Source: Acanthaster planci
Lineage: Eukaryota; Echinodermata; Asteroidea; Valvatida; Acanthasteridae
Reading direction: 5' to 3'
Length of the DNA stretch: 64,000 bases
Assembly (NCBI RefSeq): GCF_001949145.1
Contig: NW_019091663.1
Span: 131,018-195,017, forward strand
Below the pieces are notes generated by a model. It made no database searches, had not been told where the DNA came from, and saw only the letters and a list, made by a program, of their open reading frames with translations. The first letter of the stretch is position 1. Each line of letters starts with the position of its first letter. Both the position numbers and the translations under genes were made by a program. Shown piece by piece: positions 9,692 to 21,600 of this stretch.

Positions 9692-12478
9692 CGATCGGTG
9701 CCGCCTCCAGAGGGCTCTCCCAGAGTCCAGTTGAAATAGTCGCATTCCCGACTCCCTCCACCAGGTCGCAGCCGATGTAGAGATTCCCTCCCTGCTGGAC
9801 AGCGTCGGTGAACATCTTCATGATAAAGTGAGCAAGCCGGGAACCACAGAGTACGACCGCCAGTATCATAGCAAGTTTTGTTACCGTCGTCCTATACCTA
9901 GTGTTTTATTCCTCCATGCTCTCGGTAGCAGTTGGTAACAAGAGAGCCGGCAAATCTTTCTTGACTGGGCAAGCACGGCTGAGCACGGACAAACAGTACT
10001 TCTGTGATGCATACAGAAATACTCACCCACACCAGCTTCATGTTACGTATTAGAATTTCCCTTTTTTTAAAACTTGGCTGAAACCGGAATCACTAACAGT
10101 GGTGTTAAACTAGGGCTATTATGTCCGGGAGGCACCCAGGGTGCACACTTTTTTTCAAAGGGGAACTAAAAGACAAGAAAAGCATCGGCCTATACAGCCG
10201 CTCGCATCGATTTCAAATGAAGGGGGGGGCACCCGGGGTAGGCACGGTCATTCGCTGCACCTACCACCTCCTGCTTACTTGTGCAAACCTCTTACCGTTA
10301 TGTACGCGATCACCTTGCTCGTCTGGGTCGGCTTGGCACCTGAGCTACAAACAGTGTTAGTAGATGACTTTCGAAGTGGCGAATTAAAAGATCAAATTTT
10401 TGGAATAATTAATAAAGGGGTAAATTAACTTAGGAACGTAATAACTTGATGTGCTTCACAGGTACGCACAGCTTTTCGACGTAACGAAATGAACAAGTCA
10501 CATGTTCGTTCATTTAAGATTCAGTTTGGAGTCGCATCCCAAACATGGAATGTGTCAGGAATGGGTTAATTGGAACTGAAGTGAGGGCAAGCGCAATTAT
10601 GCATGGAGGATGGCAGTGTTAGCCGTGCATATGTGGATATGCATTATGTACAGATGTATTTAGCCACGATGGGCGCTGTTTTGTGGGAGAATAGGGACCT
10701 GTAGCCACTCTGCTGTTTATTTTTCAGCTAATTAAAATTGTTCACATAAAGAGCCTATACTTATTGCACGCATGTGAGGCGTAAAATGCAGAGGATCCTT
10801 CTCACGGCGAACTTTTTTGACGGGCAGGCAACTCCGCCCATTCATCATGTCTTATTGGGGCGTTCATTCTGGCAACGTTGCTCATTGTGGATGGCCGTCC
10901 ACGTGTCAAATCCTCGTGGATTTCGGGGCTATAGTTTGGACCTTAAGTTGAGTTGGCAACATGGGAAAATAAAGGGGAAATTTAAATCCATCCCCTTAAT
11001 CCAAGTCTTGCCCCACTTCCGCTATCCCGTGTAGTGAGTTATCCCATTGTGAGGACAGTGCCCTTGTGCACAGTAACAAGCTCGCTTAAATGCAATCGAC
11101 TGTGGAAGCGCTGCATGTAGGCCTATGCGAGAGGGGGTCATGTCAGCCAATGACAAACATTTTCAATGTTCATCCATCCGTACCAATGCTTTCATTGGTC
11201 GGTGCGTGCACACCGCCCCGCACACCACACTGACCGGTAATAACTATATTTACCTACTGGGCGTGACGGAAGATGTATATTGTGGACGTCCAAACACAAG
11301 ACTTGAAATTTCTGAAAGTTCTTAGATACTACTTTTTATGGTGACAAGCTTACAACACCAGTCGGCGCGTACAACACACATCCCCGTTGGTATACCGCCC
11401 GGGCAGCTGTTTCCACCCTGCCTTGAGACCCTGCCTTGACACCAAGTTTTGTGGTAAGCTGACATTTGAACGCATGAACCAAGGAGGAATAAACAATTAT
11501 ACGTTGCCTTGATTTATGTGAATTTCTGATGGTAAATTTGTCTTGGATATGTAGCATAATGAGTCCCAGAATGTTCCTGGCCTTTAAATCCTGAGTGTTA
11601 TGTACCACTTATCCATAGTGAATTTGGGGCCCCTCAGTACTGAACTGCCTTGAGGTATGGAGGGCGCAATGTGGTTTACGGTAGAATCTTTTGTGCTCAT
11701 TCCTATACCAACTTCAAACAACGCACTCATATTGTGTCCGTCATGCCTCAAAAAAGGCTAATGGCAGTAAGTTTCGCCCTTCATTGTCAGTCTCCATACT
11801 AATGCCGCGGCAATGCAACTGTGGATCTGTTCTCTGAAAGAGTTCCATACACAGATATTGACGGGTGACGCCCTGTGAACAAACCTATATGGGACTGGCC
11901 AGAATAATTCTGTTTTCTAAATGAATGCTTCAATATTTTCCCTGCTACATTTGACCTTCTATGGACGGTAAACTACTGCAAGGGCTTAGTGATTTCCGTA
12001 TTTGGAAATCTTAATACCCATATCATGGGGTGAGGGCGAATTAAGCAACTACATCATGGCGCATAAACCCCAGTGCCTGACAATGGAATCCACAGACACG
12101 GCTTGAGGATCGCTTATTGATTTACATTGCCGCAGGGCCATAATGAACTCTTTAGAATAAAATTGATAAGCTGATATATCCGATTTACTCGATGTCAACT
12201 GCGTGTCCATATTTCTTCTCAATTTGGCAGTGACAAAAATACCGCCAATTGGCCACAAAGAAGATGCATGGTCTTATTTTGTAAGCTTTTTTTTATCCCC
12301 CATCCGCGTTCCACCCTTCCCCTAATCAAACGTCTTAGACTGAATTTGCTGTCAACGGAAAGTCCGCTTTGCTGTAGAGTGGTGTGGAGTCCACAAAGTG
12401 CCACTCCAATGCGCTGTTCGTGTATGAGCGCAGCTTAGTGATAGTTGAATGTTGTGTCATTTAATGTTGTGACAACGG

Positions 12479-12490
12479 TATATATGTATA
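12479..12490 (+). promoter_or_regulatory. Possible TATA element or splice acceptor ahead of DNase gene B
   Basis: TATATATGTATA ends nine bases before the first in-frame ATG (12499). If it is a TATA box, transcription would begin around 12505–12510. Translation would then start at the in-frame ATGs at 12514 or 12520, the latter heading a typical signal peptide. Alternatively the trailing TATAG is an acceptor of a 5' UTR intron. Sequence alone does not decide. Confidence 0.25.
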
Positions 12491-12498
12491 GGTGCTGA

Positions 12499-15400
12499 AT
12501 GCAAGCAAATCATATGACAATGGCATCTACATATGTTCTCGTCATCGCCTGCTACCTGCTAATTGCAACAGCACCCCCATCGTCTCGAGCAATGGAGTTG
12601 CAGGGCTCCTCCGACGATGGCTCGCTGGTGATTGGCGCGTTCAACATTCAAGTGTTCGGACTGTCCAAAATCGGCAAAGTTGACGTGGTGGAAACACTTG
12701 TAAGGGTACGTATGCAGAGACATGACCCCCCAAAATAGCACGCACGGTCACACCCACAAATTGAGTTCTTCCCTTCTTCCGAAGGCTCCCCCTCTGTTAA
12801 TTAAACGAACTGTGCATTCCCCTTTGGAAGTGAGACAAGAATTACATTATCAGATATCAAGCATTATTGCAGCCATATCATTTCCTTCCCCGCACAAACT
12901 TTTCAGCCCTGCAGCCAGACTCCAATTTGTACCGTTACCCACTCTTTATTCGAATTCAGCCATGTTATACCCAAACTTCACTGCGATTATAATCATAATG
13001 GACTATACAGAATTTTTGCTTTCATGTACATGTATGCCTGATGCTAGCCACTGTATGAGGTCTCTTGTGAGGTTTCTGTCTTAATTTTATTTTTGAGGGT
13101 AATGACCGAGAGGAAACGCATGCTATCAAAATGTTTAACTATTTAGCAAAATACTAATTTGGAATGTATTCTGTTACAAACATTGTAGTAAACATACATG
13201 TGCCATTATGAACCGTAACTCTAAATTTTGCATACTATTGCGGGTTCAAAGCAATTGAATTTAATTTCACTTACAGATTCTGCAGCGGTATGATCTCTTA
13301 CTGATTCAAGAAATTCGAGATAAATCAGAGACGGCAATTTCAATACTTTTAGATCTTCTGAATTCGTGAGTTTATTTCTGTTTTCTGTGAACGTACGTGT
13401 CTCATTACTAAATCTCTCTTTATGATAAGTATATATGCTTGCTCCTCGGAGAATTGGTGTTGAACCGACCATTTTTTGCGTAAAATCTTGCAGATCATTT
13501 AGTGCTTACATGTATTCTGAACATTAACAAAGGTTTAATACATGGCCATATTTCATTTTCCCCCAAATGATTATTGCAATTTCTTCCCCACCATGAAGCT
13601 CTTTTCAAATTTCCGGGAGACACATGTATGTATCTTCCCATTTGTCAATATCCGTGTTCGGGGGGACCTAGCCAGAACCTGTTAAACCTGAAACATCATT
13701 TAGCCAGGGATCACACCCCAATAACACGATAGATTTATTTTTGGAATGTTTTTAATGCAGGAACCGGGAAGATAAATATGACATCATCGTGAGTGAACGA
13801 CTCGGTAGGACGACAAGCAAGGAGCAGTATGCCTTTCTCTACAAGTAAGACATTCTCCCAAGACGTCTTGGAGAATAAGAGCGTTTCACAATAGTGCGCC
13901 ATCAAGTGTTTGCAATGCGTCGACGAAACACGAGCCTGAAAGTTGACCCCTGATGGCGCGCTTCCGGAATGGTTGGATAGGAAAATGAAGCGCAAAGATT
14001 TTACAATTTTTAATGTTTTTTCGTTCAGTTACTTCTTCAAAAATCCAACTCAGAAAAGGGGCTTCGAAAATATTTCCTAGTATATCAGTTAATAGAAGCT
14101 GAAAAATTACTTGACCTAAATGAGAAATATCCTGCCAAAAATTGACCCACCACTTCCGAAATCTAAAATACATGAAATACATGAAGAACAGACTGTGCAA
14201 TGCGGCAGTCTCGTGCGCAGATACGGTTTGATATTTTATGGTAGTTTGTTAGTAAAAGCCAAAATAAAAACAGCTCAAAATATTTGCACACTTTTATAAT
14301 TTAAAGGGTGATAAGTTAAAGCAATATGCCACTTTTACGAAAGATTCTAATATTTTATCTAACCTTTACTGACAACAACTGCGTGATGTCAACTCAAGGG
14401 AATCTGGAACCTATGCAAGTAGGTAAATCTTTGCAACATTGTACAATCTCGTTTTCACGAAAGCACGAGGAGTGAAAAGAAACGTGCGTGAACAAGGATA
14501 CCTAGGTACGATATCGCCAGACGTGAAAGCTCGTTAATAAAATTAGTTTTTTACCCATCTCCAGGTGACTTTTCCCAAATATTAGTTGAGGAAGACAAAG
14601 GTAAAATTCCAACATGAGTGTTTCATGGGGTGGTTTCAGTTAGGAATTATTGTCCCAAAAAGTTATCGAACATGATAAGACCACGTAATGATTCCGGAAG
14701 CTCGCTGCGCACGGTGCCCTTTTACTTTCGGGCTCTATAGTGTGAAATGGGTGTATCGACCATTTCCAAATGCTCATTGCCAGTCGACACGTCCGAACGC
14801 CACTGCGTTGACAACCCTTGGCGACGCACTGTAGTGAAACGCCCGTATTTTGTGGAAGTTTCTCCGTACGTCAGGTCATTGAAAAGTCAATTACAAGTCA
14901 TTCATAAAAACATTTTGACAAAGTATATTAATATTTTTGACAAAGTAATAAAAGTAACGTCAAAAGTGTTAAAGTGACGCTGATGTCACTGTCGATGACC
15001 ATTTACAACAAAATCCCCTTTTCGCATTCTCTATGAATAAGATGGAGTTTAGACTCATTGACTTGATATTAATTAGTCCTTGACTTATGGTGATTCGATT
15101 ACAAGTCCTATCCTTTAATTTCCAACCCTTCCAGGCATCCGTTCACCTGCCAGGCTTTCTGAACTGACGAAATAATTTTTGATCTCATTACCTGCCTCAT
15201 TAGGTCAAGCCGGCTGACCTTGCTGTGGAGTTACGTTTATGAGGATAAAGCTGGCGACCAGTTCGAGCGGGAACCGTTCATCGCTTATTTCGAGTCACCG
15301 ACTACCGGTAAGAATTTAGGCCGTTTTGGTCATATTGAGTCAAAAATAATAATTAGAAAAACGAAAGGTATAGTAACCCAAACAATACCTGTTGTGGTGT

Positions 15401-18400
15401 GTACGTTCTATGTGGTCATTCAGCAACCTGTAGGCCTATCATGTTATCTTTACAGCAAATAAAACCAAACCTTTTGAACTTGACCTCAAAGTTGCTGAAA
15501 CTTTACGGAAAACATGCGTATTACTGACAAGAATAATTTCCATCTGTATATGCGAAACAGAAGTCGGCAACCTGCATACATGCCAACGAGGTAACTGTAT
15601 TTATTAAATTTATTAAAATGTAATTTTGATTTAGTGGTTAAAACCTTGTTTGGCAAAACACTTAACCGCATTCTCTAACGATGTGAGGAGGTCGTTGACG
15701 AACACTTACTTCGTTTTTCGCTTTGCAGCTGTGGATCGCTTTGCGATGATTGGTGTTCATATCAAGCCGAGCGCGGTGGTGGAAGAGCTCAACCATCTTG
15801 TCGACGTGTACGACGACTTTGTCGCCAGATCTGGGAACACAGTATGATTCAAATCTTCTCACTTTCTTACTGTTGGTGTTGAAAGAATGAGTTTCTTTAT
15901 CGGAAGTATACATACAGCCAACGTTTTGATAGGGCCTACTTGTCCCGCAACCCCAAAGCGAGGGAAGATTAACAGCAAAAACTCTTGCCAGAAAATTTGA
16001 TGCCTTTATGAAAAATTAACGGGTATCACGCCAAATGAAGGCGTTTGGCACAACACCTACCTCATTTCTGCTTTTTTCACAGTACAAAACCCAAGTTTTT
16101 ATTCGTAATAATGGTGTCTTCTCAAATTACGAGTAGTGGAATGTATTTTGAATTGGTACCTTAACAGAACGCCATCATTGCGGGCGATTTCAACGCGGAC
16201 TGTGGGTATCTATCAAAGACAGCCCTGCGTGGCATCAATTTTCGATCAGATCAGAGATTCAAGTGGATTCTGCCCGACGACATGGACACCACAGTAGCCA
16301 AGTCAGACTGTGCCTATGATCGGTAATGTGAGCTAATCCACACTCGTAAAATTCTCAAATGCATGACCCGGAAGAGATGCAACTTTTCCTGTCATATCAT
16401 AATTCATTTTCAACATTGTAGACCTTCACTTGTATTTTCAGCTGCAAAATACTTTAAAATGACTGCACGTATCGTCATGACATTGCTTTCCTATTTTCCA
16501 AGAGAGAAAATTCATCCCTTCAACTGAAACTATAAGGACAAGATTAACCAGAGTGAAATTCAGTCGAAATTCAGTCGAATAAAGTTTTCAGAGTGTCTTA
16601 GTCCAAATCTACAATTCATTTTTACTCTGCGTCGTCAAATCCTTTAATAGCTCAGCCAAGTGGAAAATAACCTAGTTGTACTATTTTGTATGCGTTTAAA
16701 ATATACCCCATGGAAAATTTAAAAGCGTACTTCTTAGGAGGTTTGCATAGCTCTAGTCTTTGTCTTCATAGCATTATTGAGACGGATTTTCAACTCAAGA
16801 CCCTCGTGGGGAGTGTATTCAAAACCGAAACGGTTTCCAACCCTAAATAAAAGTGTAGATTTATGAAATACCTATTGTATCGATAGGTTAATGATATGTT
16901 TTTTAAATTGTAGGTTCGTGATTGCTGGGGACGACCTCTCCGACAACATTCGTCCAGACAAGACAGGAGCCTTTTACTTTGACAAGCAGTATAATCTGGA
17001 CATACAAACGGTTGGTCAATTCACGTTCGTTTATTCGGAGTGGGAGATCTTGGCGCAGATATGGAGATTTTGCTCCAGTACACGCACTCCCACGTTTTCT
17101 TAACCTTTGTTTGATAGTCTCATTGGTTTAATACGAGGAACACCACATGACTGTCATTTGCATTTGTGGGTACGAGTAACTGATGAATACGAAAAGGTCA
17201 TGTCTTTAATGGAGGGACTTGATGTTGGAAACCAAACCTTGTTTGCTGGACTCAAACTTGACAGTCAAATTCGCTCTCAACTTCTACATCGAGTTATAGA
17301 TATCGGGATGCAAATTTGATATATTTACTTACGCCAGTTCTGGCTTGAGGTTTTGGACACAGGAAGGGGTTGAAAATCACTAATCTGCTTGAAACTACGT
17401 GTACCTCAGGAAATACCAATGCTTCGTAAATGGTTTATCTGCTCAATGCCAAAGGGTTCAGTGTCCCACTGGAAAAAAAATCTGCTCTCTGGATGAAGGA
17501 AATCCCAGCGATGCCCATGGCAATACCGTCAGATCTTCTCCGTTTTCAAATGTTTTAAGTTTACAGAAATGTGAAAGTAACTCGGTAATAATAATGCTCT
17601 TCCACAGACGGAAGATGTCAGTGATCACTACCCCATCGAGATGGTCATCCAAGGAAATCTGCGGTGAGTGGGCCTGTCCGGTTCGTAAGTGACAAAGGTG
17701 GACCAGCCACGATTTGCGGGCTCCCATTGGACGATCGCTGAAGTTGCGCGTTAACTTCCGGTTCCACGTGAACGGCGTTAATGCATGTAACTCTATGTGC
17801 GGTGCACATGTGCAGTGGTCACGGTTTAAACTGAAGTGACGTCACTCTTACGAATTGGATACAGTAATCTCAATGAATGAACAAATCGCCTCCTTCCTCT
17901 CTCCCAAAGACAGACTGTTGGAGGCGGGGCGCCCTCTAAGGACCAGCTGAACTGGAAAATGTATGCGGAGGCGTGTTTTTAGCGGTCATAACCACGAATT
18001 AATCTGCTGTAACTCGTCAGGGATTTTCTTTGGTAATTTCAACCGGGTAAATATCACACGCGATGATGTAGCGTATACTCAAATCCTTAGTTATTAACTG
18101 TAGAGAAACAACCGAACCAATTCTTGGTAATGACCTCTTGAACGCACCCAATGCAGCCAAACTTAAACATTCTAGCTCTCCCAATCCCCCTTTATAGATA
18201 CAATTTCTTCCGGAACTTGGGACTAAGAATCACCGTTTCTCGCCATGCCTCTAACCGGCTAAATTGATTGTGATGCATTTTTTTCCTGTCGCACATTATC
18301 TCCAGGCCAATTCAGCCGATGTCAACCACCCATCCCGACACTATCAGCTGCTCCGGGAGCTTCCGTGCCGTCGTGTGGATGTGTCAACTCGTGGTGGGCC

Positions 18401-18513
18401 AGGAAACGGATATGCCCGTGTGTATCCACAAAGTCGTCCAGTCCCTTGTCGGCTACATCGACAGGTGCACGGACGAGTGGATCAGGCTTTTCATGGGTTA
18501 TCCCAAGATTTAA
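12499..18513 (+). CDS. Deoxyribonuclease I family secreted endonuclease, gene B (9 exons)
   Basis: Paralogue of gene A. Exons: 12499–12705, 13277–13365, 13761–13844, 15204–15307, 15729–15841, 16168–16322, 16914–17010, 17608–17663, 18306–18513. The joined frame is open, about 370 aa (363 from the Met at 12520). A signal peptide (VLVIACYLLIATA) precedes the nuclease domain. Key residues are E81 (IQEIRD), E120 (SKEQY), R149 (EREP), H172, D206 and N208 (GDFN), C211 and C247, D250 (CAYDR), and H290 (SDHYP). Exon lengths equal those of gene A except exons 1, 3 (six bases shorter), 5 (three shorter), 8 and 9. The residue matching bovine Tyr76 is Ser119 here. There is no CxxC loop. The exon 7 donor, GTTGGT, is weak. 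Exon 9 encodes a 68-residue tail with further cysteines. Family assignment is firm; the start codon is uncertain. Confidence 0.9.
13872..14849. mobile_element. MITE copy 3, split by a larger insertion, in gene B intron 3
   Basis: The left arm (GCGTTTCACAATAGTGCGCC at 13881–13900 and following) and the right arm (…GCGACGCACTGTAGTGAAACGCCCGTATT, ending about 14849) match the two ends of the 178-bp element, but they are nearly 1 kb apart. Between them lies the GAGCCTGAAA-ended element at 13932–14735. The simplest reading is insertion of the larger element into the MITE, so the MITE is older at this site. Some central MITE sequence is missing. Confidence 0.65.
13932..14735 (+). mobile_element. 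Non-autonomous inverted-repeat element, about 804 bp (copy 2)
   Basis: It begins GAGCCTGAAAGTTGACC…GGCGCGCTTCCGGA and ends with the inverted counterpart …ATTCCGGAAG…CTTTCGGGCTC. Along its length it matches the reverse complement of 7117–7981 with substitutions and small indels. It is non-coding and located in intron 3 of DNase gene B, inside a split MITE. Confidence 0.75.
17608..17669 (+). other. Gene B exon 8 and in-frame stop just past its donor
   Basis: Exon 8 (17608–17663) carries the catalytic SDHYPIE segment and ends at the strong donor CG/GTGAGT. Read through, the frame becomes CGG TGA, that is Arg then stop at 17665–17667, giving a DNase of about 302 aa without the tail. Spliced, it joins exon 9 in phase. 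Gene A has the same logic with TAG instead of TGA. Confidence 0.6.
18306..18513 (+). other. Gene B exon 9, full-length C-terminal tail
   Basis: It follows the acceptor ATCTCCAG and encodes, after the junction Arg, a Pro/Thr linker and then ISCSGSFRAVVWMCQLVV, DMPVCIHKVV and YIDRCTDEWIRLF, ending in GYPKI. Four cysteines and a mix of hydrophobic and charged residues suggest a small folded, disulfide-linked or amphipathic appendage. It does not look like a GPI signal or the basic tail of DNase1L3. I do not recognise the domain. The match to gene A exon 9 shows it predates the duplication. Confidence 0.75.
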
Positions 18514-18643
18514 GCAGCAGTAAATGGCTCAGCAGAAATTGGTTGGTAGCCTGTTAGTGACTAAATAGGGTTGCTCTTTTGACGTTAAAGTCATATTTTC
18601 CCTACAGGTGGCTGCGAAAACTATGAATAGCCGTCGGTACAAA

Positions 18644-18649
18644 AATAAA
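18644..18649 (+). terminator. Candidate poly(A) signal AATAAA of DNase gene B
   Basis: AATAAA occurs about 130 bases after the gene B stop codon, and another lies at 18766–18771. Either would give a short 3' UTR. The surrounding sequence is A-rich, so chance occurrence is possible. Confidence 0.4.
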
Positions 18650-21600
18650 AAAGTAATTTACAAAGTGTTAAAATCCCACACAGCTATTAGAACTCCAACT
18701 GATAATACACGTACTACTATATACTAAAAGAAAAATACAATCCTATTTAAAATTATTGGAGGTAAAATAAAAAAACCAAATATAAAGTGACATTTCTGCT
18801 AACTTCGGCCGCCCATATACAAGTTGCAGGCAAAATGAAAATGTTCTAAGGATATAATGGCTGCATCAGCCGTAGATTGTGATGGCTGCATTCCTGTCAA
18901 ACCTGAGATGTTTTTTTTAATAAGGTAGGCCTACTGATAACGCTTTAAAATCTGGGGCCCTATCCTTTTGGTGATCGTGGTTGTGGTGGGAGGTTTTTGG
19001 TAATATGGGGGTTCCAGGTGATTAAGGGTATGAATAGAAGTGTAGTGATTCAACGTAGTCTTCATCAAATTGTTTTGTACCTGTAAATGACATTTGATAA
19101 CCCCGAGACAGTCTAATTCTGTCTCGAAGCAGCAGAAGTCCCATGCACCGTGTAACCTCGTGGGAAACCACTTTCATTCAGACTCTGCTCTCCAAATTTA
19201 AAGCCTAAATCTTCTTGAAGGAGATTTGATTCTGAGGATTCAAGGTCGCCGTTAAATGCGAGCTTGAACGGATTATCAAAGGGAAAAAATGATGTCGATA
19301 TTCCGACAGTGGCGGACTCATTACTATGCATATTGTGCAAAATTAATGTGTCCTCCGATTCAATCTGTGTTTTGTTAATTGATTTTGATCGGCTAGCTGT
19401 TCTACTTCTCTAACAAACCCTCATTAAATACATCTGAGGGGAATTTGTTTTATTCGAGGTTCTGCGACTGTTTTCTTACTTTGTCATTTATACATTCTTG
19501 TAATTGTTTGGCTTTCTTTTCATTTCATGCATTGATTCACGCGGGTTAGCAAGTGGATTAAAACGAGACAAAAATTGTAACAAATAATTTAATTTATTTC
19601 ACTTAACATTTAACATTTGATTTAACAATGGCACAGGTGATTTAATTTGAAATGATATTTCTGTGTGATGTTGTTACCGGAGTTTGAAATAAGATAATTT
19701 ATATTGCAGAAACCACACTCTCCAGTTTTATCTCTCAAAAATGAATGATTCCTAATTCTTTTTCGAAGTTCCCAGTCTTCAACCACCCACCACCAAGAAA
19801 CGTTCCTTATAGGTGAGGGAATATCAATACATGTACTTGAAGTCAGAAATCTTATTGATGCAAAAACCACGTGGAGGTTTGACACGCCCTCCTCCGGAAT
19901 AACTCACTTGGTTATGAAGTTTTTCCACAAATCCTCCTCGCCTTTCTTCTCGGTTTTGGCGTCATGCATGCTCGGTTAAAAAGTTCATTAAAATGGGAAG
20001 ATTGGAGGTTGTTGGGATTAAGCCAAAATGTCAGACGCTTCGGCTCACTGCAATCCCATCTTTTATGGTACAAAACGTCAAAGTCAATCTGTTCCAGATG
20101 AGGACAGAATCTGATTATCTTCCTTTGTTTCCAATTGCAAATGTGCGCAATTGATTGTAACGGCCCGAGGGGATTCCAGTCTGCAGACGAAAGCTATTTT
20201 TTAATTCAATTTAATTTTTTTTTAATGTACCGTACGTGTACCTACAAGGCCTACGGGAGATGTCCCACGAATGATCACGGAGTGGCGCTAAATGGTGGAT
20301 GTAAACCGAAATGATAACTCATCCCTAAACAGGTACGTTGCCAGAGTCGCTCTTTTGTCTATGGTCCTTCGGTACTTCTTGAAGGGAAGGAAGGTGTGCT
20401 CGTCTTGTCCTGTTTGGCGAGGAAAACCCTCCAGCATATTTGCAGAATGATTGCAATGGAAAGCTCGGATTCACCTGTGTAAACAGTTCCCCTGTGTATT
20501 CTAGGTCAAGCTGGCATCCTGACGAGGCAGGAGTTTGTCATCAGTAGCATCGAAGCTCCGCGTATACGTTGACAGGAACGACACCCGTAACTGTGACTGT
20601 CAACGGGTACAAAACAAGCACATGTACATCCGCATACACCGAAGACCTCGCAAACCTGTAAGGTAGTGCTTACAGAAGAGCTAATAAAAAAAGCTAATGA
20701 AATGCGGAGCGAGGGCCCATAACTACCTGTATATTTTTGCTTTCTTTCAGTTGAACTTCAAATTTCATTCTCGGCAAATGTGGTTTGTGTACGAAAACCT
20801 TCCGAGGATAAGACCGAGTCAGGTCCTCATACGATTGTTCCCCTTTCGTAAGTTTTGGCTACACGTCCTCGGTAGCATATTGGATAACGCTCATGCAGCC
20901 AAGGTGTTGGACAAACTTAATTTCAAATAGGTTGCCAGAAAACGTTTTCGTCAACTCCTGTACAGAGAGCTGGTGCAGTACTGATAACAGTACTTCGCAC
21001 TGATTTTAAATGACAGATTTGAGCGCCTTACGAAAGACGGTGGACAGTCCAGAAAGACACACTGTCTTCTCTCATTCTTCTATCATTCCACGTCAGGTAT
21101 GTCACGACACAAAAATGACACACTCGGAAATACTATCCTCGCCCAATAATGAAGGAATATACACCAGCTGTGTACAGGGCAGATGCATTCTTGCCTGGAC
21201 CTGTGGTGTACTGTTTCAGCGTCAGTTCCAACGCCCTGGAAATTACCATGAAATGAGAATGTTCCCTACAGATCCTGGCCACGCTTTGTATGGGATTGCT
21301 TTGCCATATTTTCTTAGGATGTGCTTTGTTTACCCAGGGAAAGGGGACAGTGACGCCGTAGAAGCATCGTGTTTCGGCTTGACGAATGACAACCAATTCC
21401 TGACATTTTGCTAATATTTTGTGACCATCTTTTGTTAGCTTCAGTCTGTGGGCTTCACTGAATTTCAAGTAATGATAATCAGCAGCAACTCTACCTTTAT
21501 TGACACAGACTTTGTACAGACCTTGCTCAGGAAATAGTTACTATTTATTTTGATATCCCTCAGAAATGTGTTTAATTCACAGACTATTCTTTATTCATCT

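Larger units (their letters stand above)
7982..12478. other. Spacer between DNase genes A and B
   Basis: No exon is supported in this 4.5 kb. It contains the low-complexity tract near 8.1 kb, the SINE-like fragment near 8.35 kb, and MITE copy 2 at 9514–9691. The remainder holds only short unmatched open frames. There is no sign of a third DNase copy or of pseudo-exons between the two genes. Confidence 0.5.

Noticed and set aside
21010-21414. 134-codon open frame on the plus strand, with another frame overlapping it on the minus strand
   Set aside because: No recognisable domain, no convincing splice or polyadenylation context, and both strands are open over the same stretch, as expected by chance.
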